Positions 41,320 through 49,857 of a stretch of 64,000 nt of DNA are shown here, piece after piece. Location: positions 1-64,000 of the forward strand of contig LJCW01000390.1 of the NCBI GenBank assembly GCA_001298555.1. The letters are read 5' to 3'. This DNA is from Actinobacteria bacterium OV450. Its GTDB lineage: Bacteria > Actinomycetota > Actinomycetes > Streptomycetales > Streptomycetaceae. The first letter of the stretch is position 1. The number at the start of each line of letters is the position of its first letter. The position numbers and the translations under genes were made by a program. The notes beneath the pieces are model-generated. The model was not told the origin of the DNA. It was given only the letters and a program-made list of their open reading frames with translations, and did no database searches.

Positions 41320-42182
41320 TCCTCGCCGGCGCCGCTCTCGGCGAGCTGCTCCAGCTGGTCCCCGTACAGCGGGCCGGATTCGCCCTGCTGCTGGCGGCGG
41401 CCGGCCTGCCGGTGATCGGGGTGGTCATCGTGGGGCTCGACATCATGCCGGTCCGGTTCGCGATGATGCACGTCGCCCTGCTGGGCATCGCGGTCGGGCT
41501 GCTGACCGGGCTCGACCCGATGCTGTGCGCGCTGGTCGCCTGCGCGCTGGCCGGGGCGGGAGTGGCTCCGCTCGCCCGGACCCCGGACGGGCTGTCCGGG
41601 GCGATGGGCCTGCTGATGAGCCTGGCCATCGCCGCCGCGCTGCTCGTCCTGGCCGTGTCGGGGGTCAACGCCTCCGGTGCGTTCGCCCTGCTGTGGGGGT
41701 CGATCCTGTCGGTGGGGACCGCGGACCTCGTGGTGCTCGGCGCGCTGGCGGCCCTCGTACCGGGGTTGTTCTGGTGGCGGCGGCGCGACGTGGCCCTGCT
41801 CCTGTACGACCGTGAGCTCGCCCAGTGTTCCGGGGTTCCCGTGCGGGCGCTGACCGTGGTGCTGCTGGTCCTGGTCGCCGTGGCGGTCGCCGGCGCGATC
41901 AAACTCACCGGCGCGCTGCTGGTCGACGCCCTCACCCTGCTCCCGGCTCTCGCGGCCCGCCGCCTGGGCACCTCGCTGCGGTCCATCACCCTCTGGGCGG
42001 TCGGGATCGGAGTGGCCGTGAACCTCACGGGCTTCCTCGTCGCCCTCCGTCTCGACTGGCCGCCCGGGCCGGTCCTCGTTCTCACCGCCGGGACGGTCGT
42101 CCTCGCGGTCCATCTCGTTCCCGAACGGAGCATCCCCACATGGCGCGCACCCGCGTCCGACTCGCTTCCCTCCTCGCACTGA
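41316..42182 (+). CDS. Metal ABC transporter permease (ZnuB-like, ABC-3 family)
   Basis: 288 aa with eight to nine TM helices. ABC-3 features are MPVRFAMMHVALLGIAVG near the N-terminus and the late KLTGALLVDALTLLPALAARRLGTSLRS segment, the typical LL..ALL..PAA region of Zn/Mn permeases. It overlaps the ATPase gene by 4 nt and the substrate-binding protein gene by 43 nt, an unusually long overlap that forces co-translation. Confidence 0.88.
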   Translation: MILAGAALGELLQLVPVQRAGFALLLAAAGLPVIGVVIVGLDIMPVRFAMMHVALLGIAVGLLTGLDPMLCALVACALAGAGVAPLARTPDGLSGAMGLLMSLAIAAALLVLAVSGVNASGAFALLWGSILSVGTADLVVLGALAALVPGLFWWRRRDVALLLYDRELAQCSGVPVRALTVVLLVLVAVAVAGAIKLTGALLVDALTLLPALAARRLGTSLRSITLWAVGIGVAVNLTGFLVALRLDWPPGPVLVLTAGTVVLAVHLVPERSIPTWRAPASDSLPSSH

Positions 42183-42952
42183 GCGCGGCACTCGCCCTCG
42201 TCACCGGCTGCGGGGCCGAAGCCGGCGACGGCACCGCATCGAAGGACGGCACACCCGGCCAGGGGGCCGGGAAACCGGTCGTCGTGGTCACCACCAGCTG
42301 GGAGGGCGCCTTCGCCAAGGCCGCCGGAGCCGAGGACGTCAAGGTGATCGTGCCCCAGTCCGTGCACCACGCCCCGGACTACGACCCCAAGCCGTCCGAC
42401 CTCGCGGCCGTCGGCAAGGCCGACTTCGTGCTGTACGCGCCGTTCGAGCCGTACGCGGCGAAGATCAAGGAGGCGGCGGGCTCGAAGGCCAAGCTGGTCG
42501 AGGTGAACCTCGACAACGACTCCGGCAGGGCCAGGTCCGAAGTGGCCCGCCTGGGCAAGCTGTTCGGCACGGAGACGGCGGCCGCGCAGTGGACGGCCTC
42601 GTTCGACGCCGAGTACGCGAAGCTGGCGAAGGACGTCCGGGGGGCCTGGCCGGGCGGGCAGAGCCCGGCGGTCGTCAGCCAGGTGTTCACCACCTGGTCG
42701 GCCGAGCTGGCCGGGGCCACCCAGGTCGGCACGTACGGTCCCGAGGCGGTCACCCCCGCGCAGCTCGCGGAGCTTTCGGGGAAGAAGCCGGCGCTGGTCC
42801 TGGACAACGCCCACATGACGACCGGGACCGTGCTGCCCGACTCGGGCGCCAAGCAGGTCGAGATCGTCAACTATCCCGGCGAGGACCTGGACCTGCTGCC
42901 CGTCTACCGCAATGCCGCGGCCGCCCTGAAGAAGGCCATGGGCGGTTCCTGA
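42140..42952 (+). CDS. Metal-binding lipoprotein of the ABC transporter (ZnuA-like)
   Basis: 270 aa. Lipoprotein signal ending LALVTGC (Cys about 24). The mature protein belongs to the cluster A-I metal-binding fold: VVTTSWEGAFAKAAGAEDVKVIV, then QSVHHAPDYDPKPSDLA where the HH supplies ligands, and NAHMTTG plus NYPGEDLDLLPVYRNAA in the second lobe. No long His-rich loop. It binds a divalent metal, probably Zn or Mn, outside the cell. Confidence 0.86.
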   Translation: MARTRVRLASLLALSAALALVTGCGAEAGDGTASKDGTPGQGAGKPVVVVTTSWEGAFAKAAGAEDVKVIVPQSVHHAPDYDPKPSDLAAVGKADFVLYAPFEPYAAKIKEAAGSKAKLVEVNLDNDSGRARSEVARLGKLFGTETAAAQWTASFDAEYAKLAKDVRGAWPGGQSPAVVSQVFTTWSAELAGATQVGTYGPEAVTPAQLAELSGKKPALVLDNAHMTTGTVLPDSGAKQVEIVNYPGEDLDLLPVYRNAAAALKKAMGGS

Positions 42953-42972
42953 CAGCCCGCGCGGGCGGCACC

Positions 42973-43018
42973 GCGGGAGGGGCGGGAGAGCACCGAAGTG
43001 CTCTCCCGCCCCTCCCGC
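42973..43018. terminator. Strong bidirectional terminator hairpin
   Basis: A perfect inverted repeat with 21-bp arms and a CGAA loop (42994-42997); the left arm begins GCGGGAGGGGCGG at 42973. It separates the metal ABC operon from the convergent DJ-1/PfpI gene. Confidence 0.9.
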
Positions 43019-43063
43019 GCCTCCCGTGCCGCCGGTGCCTCCCGTTCCCCCCGCCTCCCGTGC

Positions 43064-43819
43064 CTACGGCAGCCGGGCCGCGGCCCGCGTCCAGACCGTG
43101 CCGCGCGCCTCGTACTCCAGCATTGACTCCACGTTCGTCGCCGCGTCCGCACCGAGTTCCCGGCGTACGAGCCAGAGGGCGAGGTCGAGGCCGGAGGTGA
43201 TGCCGCCCGCCGTGACCAGGTCCCCGTCGTCGACGACCCGGGCGTTCTTCAGCAGGCCGCCCTGCTGTTCGAGGTCGGGCCGGGCCCTGTGGTGGGTGGT
43301 GCAGGGCCGGTTGCGGGTCAGTCCGGCGGCGGACAGCAGCATGGTTCCCGTACAGACGGCGCCGAGGGTGAGGCCGGGGCGGACCGCCGCGGCCAGGTTC
43401 CGCGGGAGCACGCCGCTGCGGATCTCGGCCCACACCCCGGGGCTGTCGCGGCGCGCGTATCCGCCGCCCGGCACGAGGAGGACGTCCGCCGAGCCCGGAG
43501 CCCAGGCGTGCTCGACCCGGACCCGGGTCCCGTACGCGGCGTGCACGGTGCCCGGGCCGGTGGTGGTGACGTAGCGGACGTCGACCGCGCGGTCCGTGAA
43601 GAAGCGGGCGGCGCAGAAGACCTCGTAGGGGGCGGCGAAGTCGAGCTCCTCCACCCCGTCGTACATGACGACCTGTACGCGCAGCGGTCCGGCCGGGTTC
43701 GCGGCGGCCGGTGGCGCCGCGGTGGCCGGTGGCGCCGCGGTGGCCGGCGCCGTGGCGGTGCCCGCCACGGCGGCGGCGCCGATCGCGGTCGAGGCGCGGA
43801 GCAGGTTCCTGCGGTTCAT
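43064..43819 (-). CDS. Tat-exported DJ-1/PfpI family protein
   Basis: 251 aa. The signal MNRRNLLRASTAIGAAAVAG is twin-arginine type and is followed by a PATAAPPATAAPP repeat linker. The catalytic-type domain contains VLLVPGGGYARR and the nucleophile elbow GAVCTGTMLLSAAGLT; the last third has GGITSGLDLALWLVRRELG. Similar proteins include the isonitrile hydratase-like and ThiJ/PfpI groups. ATG 43819 marks the Tat signal; the open frame upstream is a GACGGCACGAC-type repeat and is not counted. Confidence 0.85.
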   Translation of the reverse strand: MNRRNLLRASTAIGAAAVAGTATAPATAAPPATAAPPAAANPAGPLRVQVVMYDGVEELDFAAPYEVFCAARFFTDRAVDVRYVTTTGPGTVHAAYGTRVRVEHAWAPGSADVLLVPGGGYARRDSPGVWAEIRSGVLPRNLAAAVRPGLTLGAVCTGTMLLSAAGLTRNRPCTTHHRARPDLEQQGGLLKNARVVDDGDLVTAGGITSGLDLALWLVRRELGADAATNVESMLEYEARGTVWTRAAARLP

Positions 43820-43874
43820 CCGGTGGTCCCGTCGTCGTGCCGTCGAGTTGTCGTGCCGTCGTGTCGTCGTACCG

Positions 43875-45551
43875 TCAGCCCGCATGGGCGAGCGGGGGTG
43901 CGGGGGGGGCCCCCGCGAGCCGTTCGCGCAGGGCGGTGCGGTCGGGTTTGCCGGCCGGGGTGAGCGGGAGTTCTGCCAGGACCAGCAGCCGCTCGGGGTG
44001 TTTGCGCTGTTCGAGACCCCGGCGCGTGAGGTGTGCGGCCAGCGAGGCGAGCGTGGGGGCCTCGGGGCCGCGCGCTACGACGCAGGCCGCGAGGCGCTCG
44101 CCCATCAGCGGGTCCGGGACTCCGACGCACACCACGTCCCGGATCCGGGGGTGGGCGGCCAGCTCCCGCTCGACCTCGGCGGGGCTGATGTTGGCCCCGC
44201 CGCGGATGACGATGTCCTTGAGGCGGCCGACGAGGTGCAGGACGCCGTCCCCGTCGATCAGGCCGAGGTCTCCCGTACGGACCCAGCCCCCGGGCGTGCG
44301 GTAGCGGGCGTCCAGGTCCGGGGAGGCGACGTAGCACATGGGGGTCATGGGGCCGCGGGCGATGATCTCGCCGATCTCGCCGTCGGGGAGCTGTTCGTGC
44401 GTGTCCGGGTCGGCGATGTGGATGTCCGCGACGCGGGGGTCGGGGCGGCCGGCCACGATGCCCGTCCCGTCGGCGTCCGGGACCTCGCGGCGCAGCCCGG
44501 TGTGACAGTTGACGCCGTCCGCCGAGCCGTAGAGGTTGACGACCGGGCAGCCGAAGGCGCGGGCGGCGTCCTCGGCCGTGGTCTCGTCCAGGGCCGAACC
44601 CCCGAGGACCAGGGCGGTCGGGGAGGGCAGTTCTCCCCAGCCGGACCCGGGGTGTCCGAGCCGGTCCAGCATCATGCGCACCATCGTGGGGACGCCCAGG
44701 ACGTGCGTGGGCCGGTGCTCGCGCAGGGCGGCGAGGGCGGCCTCGGGGGTGAAGTGATCGAGCAGGATCAGGGTTCCGCCGTGCCGGGCGAGGGTGACGG
44801 CGGTGCCGCTGGATCCGAACGCCGACCCGAGCGGTACGAGGAACAGACAGCGCGGCGGGGTCGCGTCGGGCATGAGCGAGGCGAGGAAGTTGCCCCGGCC
44901 CCCGGCGAGCGCGTTGTGGGAGTACGCGACCATCTTCGGTTCCGCCTCGGAGCCGGAGGACACCAGGATGCGCGCGGCGCCGTCGGGGTCGGGGCGGGCC
45001 GGAACGAACGCGGTCGGGTCGGAGCGCAGCAACTCGGAGAGGAGAATCGTTCCTTCAGGGGCGGTTCCCGATCGTCCCGCGGCGATGACGTGGCGCAGGG
45101 CCGGCAGGGAATCCGCCAGGGCCCGGAGTTCGGCGGCATGGTGGTGGCCGCGGTGTTCGACGGCGGCGATGACCGCGACGGCCTCGGCCCGGCTCAGCAG
45201 GTTCCCGGCCTCCAGACTGCCGCGGCCGACCGGGAAGGGCAGCGCCACCGCGCCGAGGGCGGCCAGGGCCAGCTCGGCGATGACCGCGTTCCGGCCGCCC
45301 GGGAGCTGGACGCCGACCACGTCGCCGGGCCGGATGCCGAGGCCCGCGAGGCCGGTGGCCAGACATCGCACCTTGCGGTCCAGGGCGGTGTAGCAGAGCG
45401 CGCCCTTGGCGTCGATGACGGCCGTGGCGTGCAGGTCGGCGATCTGCCGGGCGCGGAACAGGCTGTAGAGGTCGAGGTCGGGGCAGGTCCCGTCGGCCGC
45501 CCAGGCACGGCGGAGGCCGGCGGGCAGCAGGTCGTGCAGGGCGACGGTCAT
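43875..45551 (-). CDS. AMP-dependent acyl-CoA synthetase/ligase
   Basis: 558 aa ANL-family enzyme. The P-loop motif A3 is altered (LVSSGSEAEPKMVAYSH instead of TSGTTGxPKG); A5 is NLYGSADGVN, A7 WVRTGDLGLID, A8 GRLKDIVIRGGANISPAEVE, and A10 keeps the catalytic Lys (LTPAGKPDR). Its substrate is an unknown carboxylate. The ATG overlaps the CoA-transferase stop by ATGA. It forms a cassette with the CoA-transferase and a divergent acyl-CoA dehydrogenase, suggesting CoA-thioester modification of a small acid. Confidence 0.85.
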   Translation of the reverse strand: MTVALHDLLPAGLRRAWAADGTCPDLDLYSLFRARQIADLHATAVIDAKGALCYTALDRKVRCLATGLAGLGIRPGDVVGVQLPGGRNAVIAELALAALGAVALPFPVGRGSLEAGNLLSRAEAVAVIAAVEHRGHHHAAELRALADSLPALRHVIAAGRSGTAPEGTILLSELLRSDPTAFVPARPDPDGAARILVSSGSEAEPKMVAYSHNALAGGRGNFLASLMPDATPPRCLFLVPLGSAFGSSGTAVTLARHGGTLILLDHFTPEAALAALREHRPTHVLGVPTMVRMMLDRLGHPGSGWGELPSPTALVLGGSALDETTAEDAARAFGCPVVNLYGSADGVNCHTGLRREVPDADGTGIVAGRPDPRVADIHIADPDTHEQLPDGEIGEIIARGPMTPMCYVASPDLDARYRTPGGWVRTGDLGLIDGDGVLHLVGRLKDIVIRGGANISPAEVERELAAHPRIRDVVCVGVPDPLMGERLAACVVARGPEAPTLASLAAHLTRRGLEQRKHPERLLVLAELPLTPAGKPDRTALRERLAGAPPAPPLAHAG

Positions 45552-47422
45552 GCGAAGCTCCAGGGGTCGGGAACGGCGGGGGCACCGTGCGCGTCGCGGC
45601 TGATCGAGCCGGGGAAGCGCGGGTCGTGGTGCAGGTCGGCCGGGTCGGTGGTGACCGCGGTCGCGGACAGGCCGTGGTCGCGCAGCTGGGCCAGGGCCGC
45701 GCAGGTGGGCAGGGCGCGCAGGTCGTACGCGGCGGCCGCGGGCGCACAGGTGTCGGTGGGCGCGATCCAGCCGTCCGCGGTGCGCAGCGGCCGGCGGAAT
45801 CCGGCGGGCCGGCGCGGCTCCTGCCCGCGCAGCGCCCTGCGCAGGGCGGGGGCGGTGAGGGCGTCGGCGGCGCCGAGCAGCGAGGAGTCGACGCGGACGC
45901 CCGACCCGGTGCGTTCCCGCAGGAGCAGCCCGGCCAGTACGGCCTCGGCGCCCATGAGTCCCCCCAGTACGTCGAGCAGGGTCATCAGGGACGGCGCGGG
46001 GGCCTCGTCCCGCGGGCGGGCGGCTTCGCCGACGCCCGTGCGGGCCTGGACCATGAAGTCCGTGCCCATCGGGGCGTCGGGGACGCGGTCCGCCCAGCCG
46101 CCGGTGTACGCGTAGACGAGCGCGGGGTTCACGGCGGCCAGGTGCGCGGAGTCGAGTCCGAGCGCGGCCGCCTTGCCGGGGGCCCAGTTGTGGAGGAAGA
46201 CATCGGCCCCGGCGGCCATCTCGCGCAGCCGGCGGCGGCCGGCGGCGGACTTGATGTCCACCTCGGCGGCCTGCTTGCCCCGGTTCAGTGCGAGCCAGCG
46301 GGCGGAGATCCCGGAGCAGGCGGGCGGCATGCCGCGCAGCGGGTCGCCGCCCGGCGGCTCGATCCGTACGACGTCGGCGCCGAGCAGCCCCAGCAGGTGG
46401 GCGGCGAGCGGGGCCTGGATCCGGCGGCCGGCTTCGAGGACGGTGAGGCCGGCCAGCGGACGGGCCGCGGAGGGCGCGGTGGCGGGGCCGGTCCGGGCCC
46501 GGGGGCCGGATCCGTACGGGGCGAGGGACCAGGGCGGGGCGCCGTCCTGTTCGGCGGCGCGCTCGTCGAGGGACCGCAGCCGGCAGACCTCGGCTCCCGA
46601 GACCGCGGCGGCGCCCTCGATCCGCCGCCAGGTGTGCGTGCGCGCCGTGGTGTGCAGTGCCGGGGGGAAGGGGGCGCAGGCCGTGGCGTACCGGAACTGG
46701 AACGGCCGCCACCCGGCCCGGACGGCGTCGAAGGGGGCCTCCAGGGCCCGCCAGAACGCGGCCCAGGAACCCGGGTCCAGGGTCTCCAGCTCGAAGACGA
46801 CACCGTCGCAGGAGGTGAACGGCGGTCCTCCGGGAGCGAGTTCGACGGCCTCGCCCTCGTCGGCGCCGGCCGCGGCGAGGTACTGGGACACCGCCAGCAG
46901 TCCGGCCCGCTCGGCGCTCGTGGTCACCCTGCAGGCCGGGCCGCCCCGGGCCTGGGCCAGCAGCCCGGCGAGCAGTCCCGAGACGGCGAGCACGCCCGTG
47001 GCGGTGGTGGCGTAGTCGACGGCCAGCCCACGGGGGGCGCCGTCGCGCCGCCCGTGCACGGCCATGATGCCGGTGGCCGCCTGAACGGTGGCCTCGTCGC
47101 CCATGCCGCCCGACGGACGGGCCGACCAGCGCACGGACGCCTCCTGCGGGTCGAACCCGGCGCCGGACAGGGTGATGCGCGCCGTACGGCCGTCGCCGGA
47201 CCCGGCGGCCCTCCGGCCCGCGCCCGCGCCGGAGCCGATGCCCAGGCCCGCTCCCGGGTCGCTCGCGTCCATGCTCGCGTCCGTCCTGGGGCCCGTCCTC
47301 GTGTCCGCGCCGAGGAGCTCCAGGTGCTCCACGGCCGGGCCCAGCAGCCCGGGCGGACCCAAGGCCGCGAGGTGCAGTCCTTCGAGCGGCCGGACCGTGC
47401 GGGTGACGGCTGGTGACGCCAT
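45548..47422 (-). CDS. CaiB/BaiF-type CoA-transferase, long form
   Basis: 624 aa, longer than the usual 380-450 aa. The C-terminal half is a standard family III CoA-transferase (PLAGLTVLEAGRRIQAPLAAHLLGLLGADVVRIEPPGGDPLRG; LNRGKQAAEVDIKSAAGRRRLREM; GTDFMVQARTG, with the Asp region of the active site). The N-terminal about 310 residues look like a second, diverged copy, with a Gly/Ala/Asp-rich insert near 40-75. GAGGAGAGGC precedes the ATG. It probably moves CoA between acids or acts as a racemase/isomerase; the substrate is unknown. Confidence 0.82.
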   Translation of the reverse strand: MASPAVTRTVRPLEGLHLAALGPPGLLGPAVEHLELLGADTRTGPRTDASMDASDPGAGLGIGSGAGAGRRAAGSGDGRTARITLSGAGFDPQEASVRWSARPSGGMGDEATVQAATGIMAVHGRRDGAPRGLAVDYATTATGVLAVSGLLAGLLAQARGGPACRVTTSAERAGLLAVSQYLAAAGADEGEAVELAPGGPPFTSCDGVVFELETLDPGSWAAFWRALEAPFDAVRAGWRPFQFRYATACAPFPPALHTTARTHTWRRIEGAAAVSGAEVCRLRSLDERAAEQDGAPPWSLAPYGSGPRARTGPATAPSAARPLAGLTVLEAGRRIQAPLAAHLLGLLGADVVRIEPPGGDPLRGMPPACSGISARWLALNRGKQAAEVDIKSAAGRRRLREMAAGADVFLHNWAPGKAAALGLDSAHLAAVNPALVYAYTGGWADRVPDAPMGTDFMVQARTGVGEAARPRDEAPAPSLMTLLDVLGGLMGAEAVLAGLLLRERTGSGVRVDSSLLGAADALTAPALRRALRGQEPRRPAGFRRPLRTADGWIAPTDTCAPAAAAYDLRALPTCAALAQLRDHGLSATAVTTDPADLHHDPRFPGSISRDAHGAPAVPDPWSFA

Positions 47423-47570
47423 GCCTCTCCTCTTCTCCCGGCGCGGCGGCGGTGACCGGCGCCCCGGATGTGCTCGACGCGGGAACCCGGGCGGGTGCGC
47501 GCCCGACCAGTTCCCCGGGGAGACAGTCGGACGGCCGCTCCCACGGGTTCCCGACGCGTTGGAGGAAGTG

Positions 47571-48773
47571 GTGCAGAACCGAGAGGAAGCCGGCCGGGAG
47601 GCCGGCGGTGCAGGTCCCGAACCGCACCCCGGAGAAACCGGGTTGCGGGACCGGGTCGAGGAGTTCGTACGGAGTCGGGTCATGCCGTACGAGCCCGTGC
47701 TCGACGCGGGCGGAGTGCACGCCGCCACGGCCCTGCGGGAGTTGCAGGACCTCGCGAAGCAGGAGGGCCTGTGGGCGCTGCCGCACGCGGCCGAACTGGG
47801 CGGTCAGGGGCTTCCCTTCGCCCGGTACGCACGGCTCGCCGAGGCCGAGGGGGCCAGCGACCACGGACCGGCGGCCCTCGGCTCCGCGTCCCTGCTCGAT
47901 GCCACGATGCTCCGCAGGCACGGCGGCGACCGGATCCGCGCCCTGTACCCCGGACGCCTGACGGCCGGGGAGCTGCGCGCCTGCTACGCGATGACCGAGC
48001 CGGACACCCCGGGCACCGACCCGGCCGGTACGGTGACGCGCGCCGAGGAACAGCCCGACGGCAGCTGGCGGGTCACCGGCCGCAAGTGGTTCGTGTCGGG
48101 TGCCGCCGGGGCGGACCTGGTCACCGTCCTGGTGCGGACCGACGGGGAGCCCGGCGACCGCGAAGGCCTCTCCCTCGTGGTGGTCCCCACCGGCTCCCCC
48201 GGCTTCCGCGTCGTACGCGAACTGCCCGTGTTCGGGGCCGCCGGCCAGTGGGAGATCGGGTTCGACGGGGTCGTCGTGCCCGGCGACCACCTCCTCGGGC
48301 AGCGCGGACAGGCCCTCGCCATCGCCGGGGAGCGGCTCCAGGTGGGCCGGACCCTGCGCTGCCTGCGCTGGCTCGGCCAGGCCCAGCGCGCCTTCGACCT
48401 CATGTGCCGGCGCGCCGGCTCCCGTACGGGGTCGCGCGGTCCGCTGGCCGGTCACCAGCTGGTCCAGCGGCACGTCTTCGAGGCGCTGCTCGCGCTGCGC
48501 ACCACACGGCCGCTGGTCCACGAGGCGGCGGCCGTGATCGGGGCGGGTGGGGACGCGCACGTGGAGGTGGGACTGGCCAAGGTCGCCGCGGCCCGCATGC
48601 TCCAGCAGGTCGCGGACGCGGCGATCCAGGTCCACGGCGCGGCCGGGCTCGGCCCCGACACCCCGCTGCCGGCGCTGTTCCGCACGGGCCGCGCGGCCCG
48701 CATCCTCGACGGCCCGGACGAACTCCACATCACCTCGGTGGCCCGCCGGGTGCTCCGTACGTACGGAACCTGA
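47571..48773 (+). CDS. Acyl-CoA dehydrogenase
   Basis: 400 aa. Typical ACAD pattern: YAMTEPDTPGTDPAGTVTRAEEQPDGSWRVTGRKWFVSGA in the middle domain, and LQQVADAAIQVHGAAGLGPDTPLPALFRTGRAARILDGPDELH at the end with the Glu region kept. GTG 47571 has GGAGG 5 nt upstream. Divergent from the CoA-transferase gene across 148 bp, so both are likely to be co-regulated parts of one acyl-CoA pathway. Confidence 0.87.
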   Translation: MQNREEAGREAGGAGPEPHPGETGLRDRVEEFVRSRVMPYEPVLDAGGVHAATALRELQDLAKQEGLWALPHAAELGGQGLPFARYARLAEAEGASDHGPAALGSASLLDATMLRRHGGDRIRALYPGRLTAGELRACYAMTEPDTPGTDPAGTVTRAEEQPDGSWRVTGRKWFVSGAAGADLVTVLVRTDGEPGDREGLSLVVVPTGSPGFRVVRELPVFGAAGQWEIGFDGVVVPGDHLLGQRGQALAIAGERLQVGRTLRCLRWLGQAQRAFDLMCRRAGSRTGSRGPLAGHQLVQRHVFEALLALRTTRPLVHEAAAVIGAGGDAHVEVGLAKVAAARMLQQVADAAIQVHGAAGLGPDTPLPALFRTGRAARILDGPDELHITSVARRVLRTYGT

Positions 48774-48798
48774 GGCGGGGCGACGCGCCCGGCGCCGG

Positions 48799-49857
48799 TC
48801 AGACCTCCCGGAGACCGGCCGGCCCGGTCAGTGCGGCCAGGCCGAGGGCCAGGAAGAAGTCGCCCCACACCAGTTCGTGCCGGACCGCGACGCCCCGCTG
48901 CGCGTCGTAGCAGCCGTCCAGGAGCATGCCCCGGGTCAGGTGCTCGCCGACCAGGCGTTCCAGGATGGCGGCGGCCCGGTACGCGTACTGCGCGGCGCGC
49001 GGGCCCGGCAGGCGGGCGAGTTTCAGCAGCGCGACGGCCGCGATGGCGGCTGCGGAGGTGTCCAGCGGGCCGGCGGGCCGTTCCTCGTCCGCCGGCGGGA
49101 CGAGCGGGGTGCAGGGCCGCGTCCACACGTCGGCCAGTCGCTCCGCGGCCGCCCGCAGCCGGTCCGGGGCGGTCCCGGCGACCTCGGGTCGGTGCAGGGC
49201 GTCGGCCACCGCCAGCAGCAGCCAGGCACTCCCCCTGCTCCAGCCGGCCGGGGGCTCCGGGCACGGCCGCCAGCCCGCCTGCGCATCGAACTCCCAGGCC
49301 GGTACGGTGCGTCCGCCCGCGCCGAGGCACAGGTCGAGATGCCGGTGGAGGTGGGATGCGGCGGCCCGTGCACCGTCCGGGCCGGCGGTGGCGAGCAGTG
49401 CGACCGTGCCGGGCACGCCGTCCACCCGGGCCAGCAGCCGGGGGCCGCCGAAGGCAGCTCCCCAGGGCACCAGCCCGAGTCCGGTGTCGAGCGCGCCCAG
49501 CACCGCCCGTGCGCCGGCCGCCCGCAGCTCGCGCGCACCGGCGTCGTCGCCGGCGAGCGCCGTCCCGTACCAGAGGATCAGCCCGCGCGCGGCGGTGTCG
49601 GCCTCGACCCAGCCGGCCAGTCGCGCCGTGCACGCGGCGGCGGCCGCCCGGTCGTCCGCGTCACCGGTGTGCCGGGCCCGCAGCCACAGCAGCCCGGCCC
49701 AGAAGCCGCCGGTCCACGCACCGCGCCCGGTGGTCGTCCAGTGGCCGGTGGCCGGGTCGGCGTACAGCGGGAACCGGTCACCGGTCTCGGCACGGGTACG
49801 GGCGGCCCGGTCGAGGACGTCGGACAGCGCCCGCCCGGCCCAGTCGCCCGGGCTCAC
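48799..49857 (-). CDS. Glycoside hydrolase family 88/105-like protein
   Basis: 352 aa, all-helical (alpha/alpha)6 pattern. Repeated motifs include GAWTGGFWAGLLWLRARHTGD, GWSRGSAWLLLAVADALHR, DTSAAAIAAVALLKLARL and HELVWGDFFLALGLAAL, which match unsaturated uronyl hydrolases (GH88). It would hydrate and split unsaturated glucuronyl sugars in the cytosol. GTG 49857 overlaps the MFS stop by GTGA, so the two probably work as uptake plus breakdown. Confidence 0.75.
   Translation of the reverse strand: MSPGDWAGRALSDVLDRAARTRAETGDRFPLYADPATGHWTTTGRGAWTGGFWAGLLWLRARHTGDADDRAAAAACTARLAGWVEADTAARGLILWYGTALAGDDAGARELRAAGARAVLGALDTGLGLVPWGAAFGGPRLLARVDGVPGTVALLATAGPDGARAAASHLHRHLDLCLGAGGRTVPAWEFDAQAGWRPCPEPPAGWSRGSAWLLLAVADALHRPEVAGTAPDRLRAAAERLADVWTRPCTPLVPPADEERPAGPLDTSAAAIAAVALLKLARLPGPRAAQYAYRAAAILERLVGEHLTRGMLLDGCYDAQRGVAVRHELVWGDFFLALGLAALTGPAGLREV

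Noticed and set aside
43820..43874. Longer N-terminus for the DJ-1/PfpI protein (start at 43885)
   Set aside because: The extra codons are a GACGGCACGAC-type repeat, and the Tat signal begins exactly at ATG 43819.
43875..48728. A single minus-strand open frame of about 1,617 codons running across the ligase, CoA-transferase and opposite the acyl-CoA dehydrogenase
   Set aside because: Only its last third (the ligase, from ATG 45551) is protein-like. The CoA-transferase is in another frame, and the part opposite the dehydrogenase is third-position GC shadow sequence.
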